Source of the DNA: Rhododendron vialii
Lineage: Eukaryota; Streptophyta; Magnoliopsida; Ericales; Ericaceae
Direction: 5' to 3'
Assembly: GCF_030253575.1 (NCBI RefSeq)
Contig: NC_080563.1
Location: 10,621,001 to 10,685,000, forward strand
Length of the DNA stretch: 64,000 nucleotides
Below the pieces are notes generated by a model. It saw only the letters and a list, made by a program, of their open reading frames with translations. It did no database searches and had not been told where the DNA came from. Both the position numbers and the translations under genes were made by a program. Positions 36,510-46,148 of this stretch are shown in pieces. Position 1 is the first letter of the stretch; every line of letters starts with the position of its first letter.

Positions 36510-37419
36510 TGAAGAAGTGATGGAAAAGAAATTTGAGAGAAGGCCAAGTAATTAATGACAATGAAATAGAATTTAAATATAAATTTTGAAAAGAAGAACA
36601 AGTCGTAGAAAATATGTAAATATTTAGGTGCATGCGAATAAATATATAGGCGTGGGGTAAAAGGGAAATCAGAATTTCAATGGGAAGTGGAAATTAATGG
36701 AGTGTGATTCATTTTGGGATTAGGAGAAGCTATACTTCACACTCAAGAAATATATATATTTTTTACAACTAATTATTTAAATAATTCATTTATCTGATCA
36801 AAATAATTCATAATATAAATGTATGGACCGTGCGTACACACTATTCGAACTAATATATTATACAAAGTCATAATAAACGAACCACGAAAATTTGTAAACA
36901 ATCAAACTACAATTGGGAGATCTAATTAATGGAGTAACTAACTACTTGGAAATCAAGTTTCTAAAATGGTTTCAAATAGAAGTAGGAAGGAGATTTCCGA
37001 GCTTGTGAAAGACTAGGAGTAGAAATAGGAATTTAAAAAAATAGCTTTATTTGATCCCGATATCCTATTTTCTATTCACCTGGATCATCAAAAAATTTAA
37101 AATATGTTAGTATTAGTTTTCTTGATTTCATAAATTTCATCAATACTAATTGATGTCCTTCTAGCTACCTCTTTCATTATGACAATAATTGTTCTCGTTG
37201 TTTTAGCATTATTTCACAATCCTTTGATTGAATCATCATCTAGATTTATCGTTGTAAAACTCGGACTCCTCATAGATATATATGGGACCTAAGTCGTCAT
37301 TCAAACCCACATTTTCTAAGGCTCGCTAGACCAACAGCCAGACCAACGATGAATGTTGTAATGATGGTGAATCCACGGAGAGGTATCAACGCTAATAATA
37401 AATATTTCATAAGAAAATA
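36510..37419. other. Old B3 upstream flank and gene-free sequence
   Basis: Between 36,600 and 36,930 the sequence is alignable, with many changes, to the upstream flanks of the three younger B3 genes (GTGCATGCGAATAAATATAT, TACACACTATTCG, AAAGTCATAATAAACGAACC). The rest shows no gene. Confidence 0.6.
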
Positions 37420-38540
37420 CGCTATTAGTTAAAAACTAGCCTTTAAACAATTCTCCTCTTACTTTAGACCCTCCCTCTCTCTACTTTAGTCTTTACCCTC
37501 TGCTAGGGCTCCTCCGCGCCACCGCCGCCTGGGGGGAGGCGCCTCCCTCTCCCACCCACCCGGGCTCCTTTCTCCTCCTCTCTCTCCAGCTATCTCTCTA
37601 TCTCCTCCCTCTCCTGGTCCAGTCCCTGCTCACTGTTTTTTTCCCTTCTGTTCGTTCTGTGTATCTCGGGCATCGCCCTTCTCGTGGGGAGGGTGTGGCG
37701 GCTGGGTGTTTTGCTCTCCGTCACCAATCGGAGGTTTCCATGGCTTCCTCCGGAGGCCTAACAGCGCTGGGTGTTCAGATGATCGGTGGTTGTAGGCGGC
37801 GGTGTGGTGGGGTTTTTGATCCGGTTTGCTTGGGTGGAGGCGTCGGGTGGTGGTGCGGTGGAGGTGGAGGTGTGTAGCTAGGGCTTTCTAACTTTTGTTG
37901 TTGCAGGTGTTTTTCAAAATCGATTGGCAAAGATGGCGGTCAGATCTGGTTCGGTGTCTCTCCGGCGGCAACGAGTTGGTTGTGGTCCTCAAGATTGGTT
38001 TGCTCTTGGTCGTCTTTGTGTGCCGAATTCCGGCCGGCGGCCTCTCTGAGATATCTTTCGGGCGAGGGACTGACAGTTCGCGTTCTCCGATCGGTTGCTG
38101 CTGCTTGTTTGCTCGTGTAGTTTGGGGGCTTTTTTGTGTTTTCTGCTGTGTTTTGATGGTTGGTTTAGTACCCAAGCCGTGGCTGCATCGGTGGTCTCCC
38201 TCGTAGGCCGGAGTCCAGCCGTCGAGTGCTACTTTTGGGAGTAGCCGGATCGGCTTAACGGCGAGGTTGGGTCCTCCGATGGTCTGTACGGTGGTGGCCG
38301 CCGTTGTGGTTAGGGTTTTGGGGGTTGGTTTTGGGTGGGCCGGGATTTCGGTGTTTGGACTGTATTGTATTATTTGGGTGTTGGGTTGGGCTCTGATGTT
38401 TATATTTTGTGATCCCCTGTAGACCCTTAGGTGGTTGGGCTTTTGCCCGTTTCAGGTGTATGTGTATTCGAACTTTTTGTTGGATCCCTTTTCCTTTCCC
38501 CATTTTTCATAAAATTTCATCTTTTTCGATAAAAAAAAAA
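37420..38540 (+). mobile_element. LINE-like or other poly(A) retroposon, non-coding
   Basis: A 1.1-kb GC-rich island in AT-rich surroundings. It starts in a pyrimidine-rich leader (37,450-37,650), has GGTGGTGG-rich sequence in the middle, and ends ATAAAATTTCATCTTTTTCG plus a run of A (38,530-38,541), the typical 3' end of plant L1-type LINEs. AAGAAAAT occurs before (about 37,409) and after the tail, a possible target duplication. No reverse transcriptase is seen, so it is non-autonomous or a processed transcript. Confidence 0.5.
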
Positions 38541-38694
38541 AGAAAATCCTTTTTTTTATTATTATCTAAAAGGCATAGATAGTAAAATTTTGAACAATTA
38601 TCTCAATTATTTTTCTTCCAAGAAAGAGAAATCCCAAAAAATTCGTCAATTATAATAATATCTGATGAAATTAGAGGCTTTTAATCTTTTGGAA

Positions 38695-39390
38695 CCTTAA
38701 AGGAATTGAATGACCATTCTTCCTCCCAAAAAGATGTGAAAACATTTCCCTCACTTCCAAACTTTGTACTTGGTTTAATCGTCGTTGCGATGACGATGAA
38801 GATAATAGTTATTTTTCTGGGGTCCGGCTCCTTTCCAGATCAATGGTTTGGACTGGATGAGACAATACAGATCGAAATCCTCCATTGGTAGATTTAATGG
38901 TTTAGATTTTTTCATACACTTCTACCAGTAAAAGTACCGGTAAGAATACAGTCTTACTGGTAAAAGTGCAAAAAACTATCCAAACCGGTGATTACAGCAA
39001 ATGTATGGTCCCGATTAGAATTGTCTCCTCCAGTCCAAAACATGGACCAGAGAGGATCTATTTCCATTTTTCTGTGTTTCGTTTGTTCTTTTATACGAAA
39101 AGAATCAGAGCACTTCCGGCCGGGTTTTGTTATTGAGCTTATGAAAAAATCCATAAGTATTCAAACTTATTAGAATGGACATCTAAATAAGTCTTGTAAA
39201 TAGGATGCCTATTTAATTTTTTGAAAAGAAAATACTACTAAATTATTTGGACTATTTATCTTTTTGTCTTTGCTTTCCTAGTTCATTCACAAAATGAAGG
39301 CCTCTCTTCAAGCCTAACCCCATTTCATTTCGAACTCTTAAAACTTTCCCCAGGGCCAAAGTTGAATCCCAATTCATGATTTCCTCGTTC
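38695..39390. repeat. Second copy of the kinesin 3' flank block
   Basis: Paralogous to 34,740-35,150, in the same orientation, next to the B3 copy at 40,183. See the first copy for shared words. It holds no gene of its own. Confidence 0.8.
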
Positions 39391-40182
39391 ATTCTTATAC
39401 CTTGTGACGATGAAATCTTTGTAATGACTCTGTGCTTTTGAAATAAAATTGCTTCTTGCTCAAAAAGAAGAAAAACAAAAAAAAAAGCCCGAAAATCGCC
39501 GGTCTCGAGTTGCAAGTGGAGATGCATTCTTATCGCTAAAATTTTGTTATGGGCCACCGTTCACGACTCGTTAGTGTTCTAAAATGCAGCACACAAGGAA
39601 ATTCTGGATTTTGAAAATTTTCCATCAAGCTTTCATTATGAAACGAATAAGTTTTTGGGTGCAAACTGGGTACTACGTGGCGATACTCTATCTCCTGTTT
39701 CCTTCTGCTCAGATCTAGACTGTCCAAAACATGTTTGGACGGCTCGGATGGACTGCTGGGTACCACGTGGATTATACCCGATTTGCACCCATCTCCATGA
39801 AACGAGACTGTATTACAAGTTTGTTCAAATATTGAAAAATAATGTCTGATAAACAATAATGTAATCACCCAATAAATCTAAGGATGCAAATGGAACAGTA
39901 TAACAAGGAATATATATTCAAAATCATATGCCACCTTTTCCTTAGGCCCTGTCGGATCTCTATGCACACAACTTTAAAACACAATTCCAGATACAGTTGT
40001 ATCTGCGCCTATTAAAAGCACAAGAACACGTGCACACGCATCCAATGGTTTCAGACACAATTTCGTCCATCGTTATGTTTTAAAGTTGTGCACGTAGAGT
40101 TTCATTTTTCTTTTTCTTTTTCTGACTAACGGAGTACCCTAACCTAATACTAGGACAGTAAACAACCAAGAAACCAACATTC
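39391..40182. other. Gene-free spacer; B3 repeat unit begins about 39,893
   Basis: No gene seen. From about 39,893 (GTATAACAAGGAATATATATTC) the sequence matches 43,665 onward and 61,765 onward, which sets one edge of the younger B3 repeat unit. The portion before that edge has no second copy in the window apart from the block ending at 39,390. Confidence 0.6.
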
Positions 40183-40881
40183 CTAAGCCAAAGAAAGAAC
40201 GCAAAACAAAAACATCGATTGTTCCGAATCCCAGTGAAACCCAATCTCGTCTCCTTCTTTCAACCCCCTCCTCCTGACGAACTGGGTCACCCAGTTGTTG
40301 GTGAAAACAAAGCTCCCACTGGACCTCCACTTTTTGAACACCAACTCGTGCACGGTATCTGTGTTTATATCCAACACACTCACCCTCAGACCGTGGTCTG
40401 TTTCCATGACTGCAGTCCTCTGCGCCGCACCCCACTTGCTGAGTATGTGCTCCTGAACCACGCTCGTCTTCAACATCAGCCTGCACAGGTCGTTCACGTC
40501 GCTGCTCGTCAGAGTTTTCTTGATGTTCCAGTCAAAGCTGCCGGGTGTCATCAGCACCAGAGACAGCACCAGCGGCGGCCCCCCCGGTCTCCTTGCAGCA
40601 GTACTCTTCTTTTCTTGCGGTTCTTGGTGCCGGGCGTAAATGGCTTCTTGATTGAAACGCGAGAGGAAATCAAGAAAAGGAAGTGGTTGTGGTTCTTGGC
40701 CCCGGGCGTAAACGGCTTCTTGATTGAAACGCGAGAGGTTATCAAGAAAACGAAATGGAATTCGCACATCTCGGTGTTTGTTGTTGTTGTCGTGGTCGTC
40801 CATCGCGTTGGATTGAAGGAGGTTTGGGTTGCGAAGAAGAGGAGGGTCATCAAGCCTTACGCCAAAGAGATATGTTGCCAT
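40183..40881 (-). CDS. B3-domain protein, array copy 1
   Basis: Intronless, 232 aa from ATG 40,881 (MATYLFGVRLDD) to the stop at 40,183. An in-frame ATG at 40,971 exists, but the TATA box at 40,977-40,984 lies so close that it would precede the transcription start, so the later ATG is chosen. Residues 45-68 and 69-89 are a direct repeat (FLDNLSRFNQEAVYAR / FLDFLSRFNQEAIYAR, each followed by QEPQ). Residues about 118-228 form a B3 DNA-binding domain: WNIKKTLTSSDVNDLCRLML, VVQEHILSKWG, HGLRVSVLDINTDTVHELVF, SGSFVFTNNWVTQFVRRRGL, LKEGDEIGFHWD. This is the plant-specific DUF313-like B3 subfamily found in proteins annotated as 'B3 domain-containing protein At1g05920-like'; most members have no known target. 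Expected to act in the nucleus. First of three near-identical genes. Confidence 0.88.
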   Translation of the reverse strand: MATYLFGVRLDDPPLLRNPNLLQSNAMDDHDNNNKHRDVRIPFRFLDNLSRFNQEAVYARGQEPQPLPFLDFLSRFNQEAIYARHQEPQEKKSTAARRPGGPPLVLSLVLMTPGSFDWNIKKTLTSSDVNDLCRLMLKTSVVQEHILSKWGAAQRTAVMETDHGLRVSVLDINTDTVHELVFKKWRSSGSFVFTNNWVTQFVRRRGLKEGDEIGFHWDSEQSMFLFCVLSLA

Positions 40882-40976
40882 TGATCGATGAAGTAATGGA
40901 AAAGAAAAATCTGAGTAGAATGTATAATAATCGGTAAAGAGGAACAAGCCGTAGAAAAGACGTAGGTGCATGTGAT

Positions 40977-40984
40977 TATATATA
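40977..40984 (-). promoter_or_regulatory. TATA box of B3 copy 1
   Basis: TATATATA on the minus strand, 96 bases upstream of the chosen ATG. The same element stands at the same distance in copy 2 (44,749-44,756) and copy 3 (62,852-62,859). Confidence 0.65.
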
Positions 40985-41130
40985 GAGGTGGGAAATCAGA
41001 CTGTCAATAGGAAGTGGAAAAACTGGAGTGTTAGTTTGGGATTGGGATAAGCTACACTTGACACTCACGAAATATTTTCTATAAATAATAAAAATAATTC
41101 GTTTGACAAACTAAAATAATTCGGGCCATA

Positions 41131-41546
41131 AGGCTCCGTTTGTTTTGATGTAATAAAATGTTTTTTTTAGAAAACAGATATTAAACTTTTATCTTTCAGT
41201 ATTTGATTGGCACGCAAAAAATATTTTCTAAAATAATGGTTATCCAAATGTCTTGGGCAAATTTTTTTTTTTTTTGGTGTTTGGTTGTTATTTGAGAAAT
41301 CATAAAAAAGAAGAAGGGGGGCCACGAAATAATAAAATGTCGGTGGCATCATTTTCAAAAATCGATCAAATAGTACAGAGAGAGATCTTAGAATAAGGGA
41401 ATTGAACTTGGGTTAGAGGAAACTGAGCTGTGAAAATTTAAGAGTAAGTTATTTCCATCTAATTAATGAAATTTTTTTTCTTATTTTTTATACAACCAAA
41501 CACCGAAAAATAGATAAAATATTTTACACTCAAACAAACAGAGCCT
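41131..41546. mobile_element. hAT-like MITE upstream of B3 copy 1
   Basis: Ends are inverted copies of AGGCTC(C/T)GTTTGTTT; length 416 bp, AT-rich, no coding capacity. The same insertion stands at 44,907-45,321 and 63,005-63,461, so it predates the unit duplications. No clear target duplication seen. Confidence 0.65.
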
Positions 41547-41860
41547 GAGTGTATGTACCATGGGTACACACTATTCGTAACTAATGTTATATAAAGTCGT
41601 AATAAATGAACCTAGAAAATTCATATAAAATCAAACTACAAAAATGCATAACGATTGAATTATAAAATTCGTAACTAACGAAAAATATGCAATTTTGTCT
41701 CTCTCTTTTTCAACAGTGCATGTATAACGACATTAAAACAATTTGTCACAATGCCGATATATGTAACAATGATCAATTTGTTGTAAATTCTCGACCAAAA
41801 TGTGTTTTTTTTTTAAACTTGGTCAAATTTAAAAAAGGAGGCCCCTAAGAGCAGGATGCT

Positions 41861-42258
41861 GGGAGTGTGCTGCACAGCTACGTGCTGTGCAGCGTGCTGT
41901 GCGGCCGCCGGTGCCGCTTGCCGGCATCGGCCTGACGATCGGAGACGTCCACTGCGTAGAGCTCGTCGAGTACTACAAGTGTACCCAAAATCAACTCATC
42001 GAAACACATATAATTCGAAAAGAATGGATTCAGTGGTTTTGATCCAGTGTTTCGTATCCATTAAGATTCATTTTTTTCCAAGTTATATGTATTCCGATGA
42101 AGTACTTAACAATATTTGATCTGGTTGATTTTTGGTACACTTGTAATACTCGACGAGCTCTACGCAGTAGACGTCTCCGATCGTCAGGCCGATGCCGGCA
42201 ATCGGCACCGACGGCCGCACAGCACGCTGCACAGCACGTAGGCTTGCAGCACACTCCC
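41861..42258. mobile_element. ~400-bp foldback (long inverted repeat) element, copy 1
   Basis: Starts GGGAGTGTGCTGCA and ends TGCAGCACACTCCC. Both arms carry GACGATCGGAGACGTC(C/T)AC, GAGCTCGTCGAGTA and TACAAGTGTACC, then a diverged inner inverted repeat (CACATATAATTCG), so nearly the whole element can fold back. The GC-rich arms stand out against AT-rich flanks. The true ends may lie at the TAA triplets at about 41,846 and 42,267. Confidence 0.75.
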
Positions 42259-42266
42259 TGCTTCCC

Positions 42267-43080
42267 TAAGAGCATCTCCAACTGCCTAAGCAGATGGAGT
42301 TTTTCGCTAAGAGGGGAGTTCAAGCACCGAAAAGGCAGACCTAGCAGCCTCGCTTCACGGTCGTCAATTTGGCGTTCCGCTACAGTAACTTGCTCGTCCG
42401 AGCTAGGTACTGTAGCACTCGGTTGGTCCCCTCTCTCTCTCTCCCTTGCCTTCACAACCACCAGATCTGGCCGTTGTCGGTGTTGTTTGGCTTCGACGAG
42501 GGTTAAGAAAGGATACCCCTTCTCTATCTTCTCTTCTTCTTCTATGATATGGGTGCAATATTCTGAAAATTACTCGATTGTGGGTTGCAATTTTTGAGAT
42601 TTCCAGTGGGTTTCTGAAAAATTACTCGATTGTGGGTTGCAATTTTTGAGATTTCAAGTTTGTTTTTGAAAAATTAGCAATTGTGGGTGGCAATTTTTCA
42701 GATTTCCAGTGGATTGCAATTTTCTTGGAGCAGAGAGAGAGAGAGTGAGAGAGGTATGGCTAGTGGTGGTTGCTATAGAGGTGCCGGAGTTGGTCGCGGT
42801 GAAGAGGTGTCGTCGGGTTTTTGTTTCTTTTTTGTTTTGTACTATTATTGTTTATTATCACATCCAACATTTGGAGTTCTGTTCTGAAAGTGTGAGCCGG
42901 AGAAACAGAAAGAAAATTTGTGGGAGACAATGGGTTTTGGGCCCTCTTTTTTTCTTTTCTTTTTTATCAAAAGAAGTTTTGCTTAGGCTATTGGGAGCTC
43001 TATGGATCTAGTGGCTAGCCATAATGAAAAATTGCATTTTTCCTTGCTTAAATAGCTAGGGACTGCTAGAGATGCTCTAA
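42267..43080. mobile_element. PIF/Harbinger-like non-autonomous element, copy 1
   Basis: Element 42,270-43,077 (808 bp), flanked by TAA on both sides, with inverted termini GAGCATCTCCAACTGCC and GAGCATCTCTAGCAGTCCC. It contains a GA-rich stretch, a repeated ATTACTCGATTGTGGGTTGC block and no transposase. An element of the same length stands at 60,333-61,140 in the next unit, so the two are one insertion later duplicated. Confidence 0.7.
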
Positions 43081-43957
43081 TGCCACTATGAAAAACTTAT
43101 GGACCACCCACTTTTAGTTAAAAGGACATAATTATGCCTTTTATGAGATTTAAGCTTCAATTCTTCTTTTACTTGAGCATTGAGCTTTTTTTGAAATGTT
43201 TTACTACCCGGTTTAGGTTTTCTTACCATTGATTAGTTTTTGAATTAGATCGTATTTTATCAATACAAATTTGGTGGATCAAATAATCGGAATCAGAAAT
43301 CTTGCAGGACACTTCCTGTGGTGCACCCTATCGGGCACAATCATGACCGTCCACGAGTATTTTCAATGATCCGGATTTAAAAATGGACTCTTCCCATCTC
43401 CGGATCCAAAAGCACCAGCCATTTAACTAATGTCATTGTCTAGGGTGCCAAAATTTGGAGGGCTAGCTTTAAAGACTATGTTGTATTTTCAAAATCTAAC
43501 TAGTTTCCTAAAACTGTCTATGTTGAAATAAAATGGCTCAATTGGCGGAAAATCTTTTGCATTTCAATTATGTAGGTTAATGTTGGAATATTTCTTAATT
43601 GCTTTCTTGGTCACTTAAATGCATAATTAAAAAGTCCCAAATGCAAGGGCAAGTTTGGTCGCTGGACAGTATAACAAGGAATATATATTCAAAATCATAT
43701 GCCACCTTTTCGTTAGGTCCTATCGGATCTCTACGCACACAACTTTAAAACACAACTCTGGATACAGCTATGTCTGCGCTTGTTAAAAGCACAAAAATAC
43801 GTACAAACACATCCAACGGTTTCAGACACAATTTCGTCCCGCGTTATATTTTAAAATTGTGTACGTGGAGTTTCTGTTTTCTTTTTCTTTTTCTGACTAA
43901 CGGAGTACCCTAACCTAATACTAGGACAGTAAACAATCAAGAAACCAACCAACATTC
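43081..43957. other. Spacer of the B3 tandem unit
   Basis: No gene. Nearly identical to 61,144-62,054, which also carries a small duplicated stretch with an A-rich insert near 61,568-61,600 that this copy lacks. The unit edge that matches 39,893 lies at about 43,665. Confidence 0.8.
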
Positions 43958-44653
43958 CTAAGCCAAAGAAAGAACGCAAAACAAAAACATCGATTGTTTC
44001 GAATCCCAGTGAAACCCAATCTCGTCTCCTTCTTTCAACCCCCTCCTCCTGACGAACTGGGTCACCCAGTTGTTGGTGAAAACAAAGCTCCCACAGGACC
44101 TCCACTTCTTGAACACCAACTCGTGCACGGTATCTGTGTTTATATCCAACACACTCACCCTCAGACCGTGTTCTGTTTCCATGACTGCAGTCCTCTGCGC
44201 CGCACCCCACTTGCTGAGTATGTGCTCCTGAACCACGCTCGTCTTCAACATCAGCCTGCACAGGTCGTTCACGTCGCTGCTCGTCAGAGTTTTCTTGATG
44301 TTCCAGTCAAAGCTGCCGGGTGTCATCAGCACCAGAGACAGCACCAGCGGCGGCCCCCCCGGTCTCCTTGCACTACTCTTCTTTTCTTGCGGTTCTTGGT
44401 GCCGGGCATAAACGGCTTCTTGATTGAAACGCGAGAGGAAATCATAAAAAGGAAGTGGTTGTGGTTCTTGGTGCCGGGCGTAAACGGCTTCTTGATTGAA
44501 AAGCGAGAGGCTATCAAGAAAACGAAATGGAATTCGCACATCTCGGTGTTTGTTGTTGTTGTTGTGGTCGTCCATCGCGTTGGATTGAAGGAGGTTTGAG
44601 TTGCGAAGAAGAGGAGGGTCATCAAGCCTTACGCCAAAGAGATATGTTGCCAT
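43958..44653 (-). CDS. B3-domain protein, array copy 2
   Basis: Intronless, 231 aa, ATG at 44,653, TATA box at 44,749-44,756. Same architecture as copy 1: MATYLFGVRLDDPPLLRN, a short Asn run (HNNNNKH), two FLDSLSLFNQEAVYAR-type repeats, then the B3 domain with SGSFVFTNNWV replaced by CGSFVFTNNWV and an otherwise matching core. It is closer to copy 3 (shared SLSLFNQEA, PFYDFLSRF and KKSSARRPGG) than to copy 1. The frame is open throughout, so it can be functional. Its upstream region was later invaded by a 147-bp MITE and a gypsy element, which begins 1.5 kb upstream. Confidence 0.88.
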   Translation of the reverse strand: MATYLFGVRLDDPPLLRNSNLLQSNAMDDHNNNNKHRDVRIPFRFLDSLSLFNQEAVYARHQEPQPLPFYDFLSRFNQEAVYARHQEPQEKKSSARRPGGPPLVLSLVLMTPGSFDWNIKKTLTSSDVNDLCRLMLKTSVVQEHILSKWGAAQRTAVMETEHGLRVSVLDINTDTVHELVFKKWRSCGSFVFTNNWVTQFVRRRGLKEGDEIGFHWDSKQSMFLFCVLSLA

Positions 44654-44748
44654 TGATCGATGAAGTAATGGAAAAGAAAAATCTGAGTAGAATGTATAAT
44701 AATCGGTAAAGAAGAACAAGCCGTAGAAAAGACGTAGGTGCATGTGAT

Positions 44749-44756
44749 TATATATA
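44749..44756 (-). promoter_or_regulatory. TATA box of B3 copy 2
   Basis: TATATATA on the minus strand, 96 bases upstream of the ATG, as in copies 1 and 3. Confidence 0.65.
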
Positions 44757-44906
44757 GAGGTGGGAAATCAGACTGTCAATAGGAAGGGGAAAAACTGGAG
44801 TGTTGATAAGTTTGGGATTGGGATAAGCTACACTTGACACTCACGAAATATTTTCTATAAATAATAAAAATAATTCGTTTGACAAACTAAAATAATTCGG
44901 ACCATA

Positions 44907-45321
44907 AGGCTCCGTTTGTTTTGATGTAATAAAATGTTTTTTGTAGAAAACAGATTTTAAACTTTTATCTTTCGGTATTTGATTGGCACGCAAAAAATAT
45001 TTTCTAAAATAATGGTTATCCAAATGTCTTGGGCAATTTTTTTTTATTTTTTTTGGTGTTTGGTTGACATTTGAGAAATCATAAAAAAAAAAGGGGCCAC
45101 AAAATAATCAAATGTCGGTGCAATCATTTTCAAAAATCGACCAAATAGTACAGAGAGAGATCTTAGAATAAGGGAATTGAACTTGGGTTAGAGGAAACTG
45201 AGCTGTGAAAATTTAAGAGTAAATTATTTCCATCTAATTAATGAATTTTTTTTTCTTATTTTTTATACAACCAAATACCGAAAAATAGGTAAAATATTTT
45301 ACACTCAAACAAACAGAGCCT
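44907..45321. mobile_element. hAT-like MITE upstream of B3 copy 2
   Basis: Same insertion as at 41,131-41,546, carried along by duplication of the unit. Confidence 0.65.
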
Positions 45322-45439
45322 GACTGTATGTACCATGGGTACACACTATTCGTATCGTAACTAATGTTATATAAAGTCGTAATAAATGAACCTAGAAAAT
45401 TTATATAAAATCAAACTACAAAAATGCATAACGATTGAA

Positions 45440-45602
45440 TTATAAAATGGAAAAATCTAAAATCAGCGCACTGGACTAACAATAAAAAGTGTGAATGTAT
45501 ATTAAAAAGTGTAAAAAAATATATAAAAATATGTGTTTTCCTTATTCTCTTGTGTGCTTATTATCAACCCAATGGGCTGATAATAGAAAGACCGTTATAA
45601 AA
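45440..45602. mobile_element. 147-bp MITE private to B3 unit 2, 8-bp target duplication
   Basis: Element 45,448-45,594 between two copies of TTATAAAA (45,440-45,447 and 45,595-45,602). Units 1 and 3 keep an uninterrupted site with a single copy of the target (near 41,660 and 63,575). Ends are loosely inverted (AAATCAGCGCACTGG and its imperfect complement CCCAATGGGCTGATAAT). An 8-bp duplication suggests hAT. Confidence 0.8.
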
Positions 45603-45793
45603 TTCGTAACTAACGAAAAATATGCAATTTTTTCTCTCTTTTTCAACAGTGCATGTATAACGACATTAAAACAATTTGTCACAATGCCGATATATGTAAC
45701 AATGATCAATTTGTTGTAAATTGTCGACCAAAATGTGTTTTTTTGTTAAACTTGGTCAAATTTAAAAAAGGAGGCCCCTAAGAGCAGGATGCT

Positions 45794-46148
45794 GGGAGTG
45801 TGCTGCACAGTTACGTGTTGTGCGGCCGTTGGTGCCGCTTGCCGGCATCAGCCTGACGATCGGAGACGTCCACTGCATAGAGCTCGTCGAGTACTACAAG
45901 TGTACCAAAAATCAACTCATCGGAACACATATAATTCGAAAAGAATGGATTCAGTGGTTTTGATCCAGTTTTTCGTATCCATTAAGATTCATTTTTTTCC
46001 AAATTATATGTATTCCGATGAAGTACTTAACAATATTTGATCTGGTTGATTTTTGGTACACTTGTAGTACTCGACGAGCTCTACACAATAGACGTCTCCG
46101 ATCGTCAGGCCGATGCCGGCAATCGGCATCGGCGGCCGCACAGCACGC
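45794..46148. mobile_element. Foldback element copy 2, left part
   Basis: Same element as 41,861-42,258. The gypsy retrotransposon inserted into its right arm, so the last 31 bases are found at 60,291-60,321 beyond the gypsy element. Confidence 0.8.

Noticed and set aside
40219-40884. Long plus-strand open frame (about 220 codons), present also at 43,994 and 62,091
   Set aside because: It is antisense to the B3 genes and is kept only because the DNA is nearly identical. The peptide is low-complexity and the oldest B3 copy does not keep it.
44326-44625. Third-frame minus-strand frames within the B3 genes (Thr-rich)
   Set aside because: Shadow of the (GTT)n tract and the B3 coding sequence.
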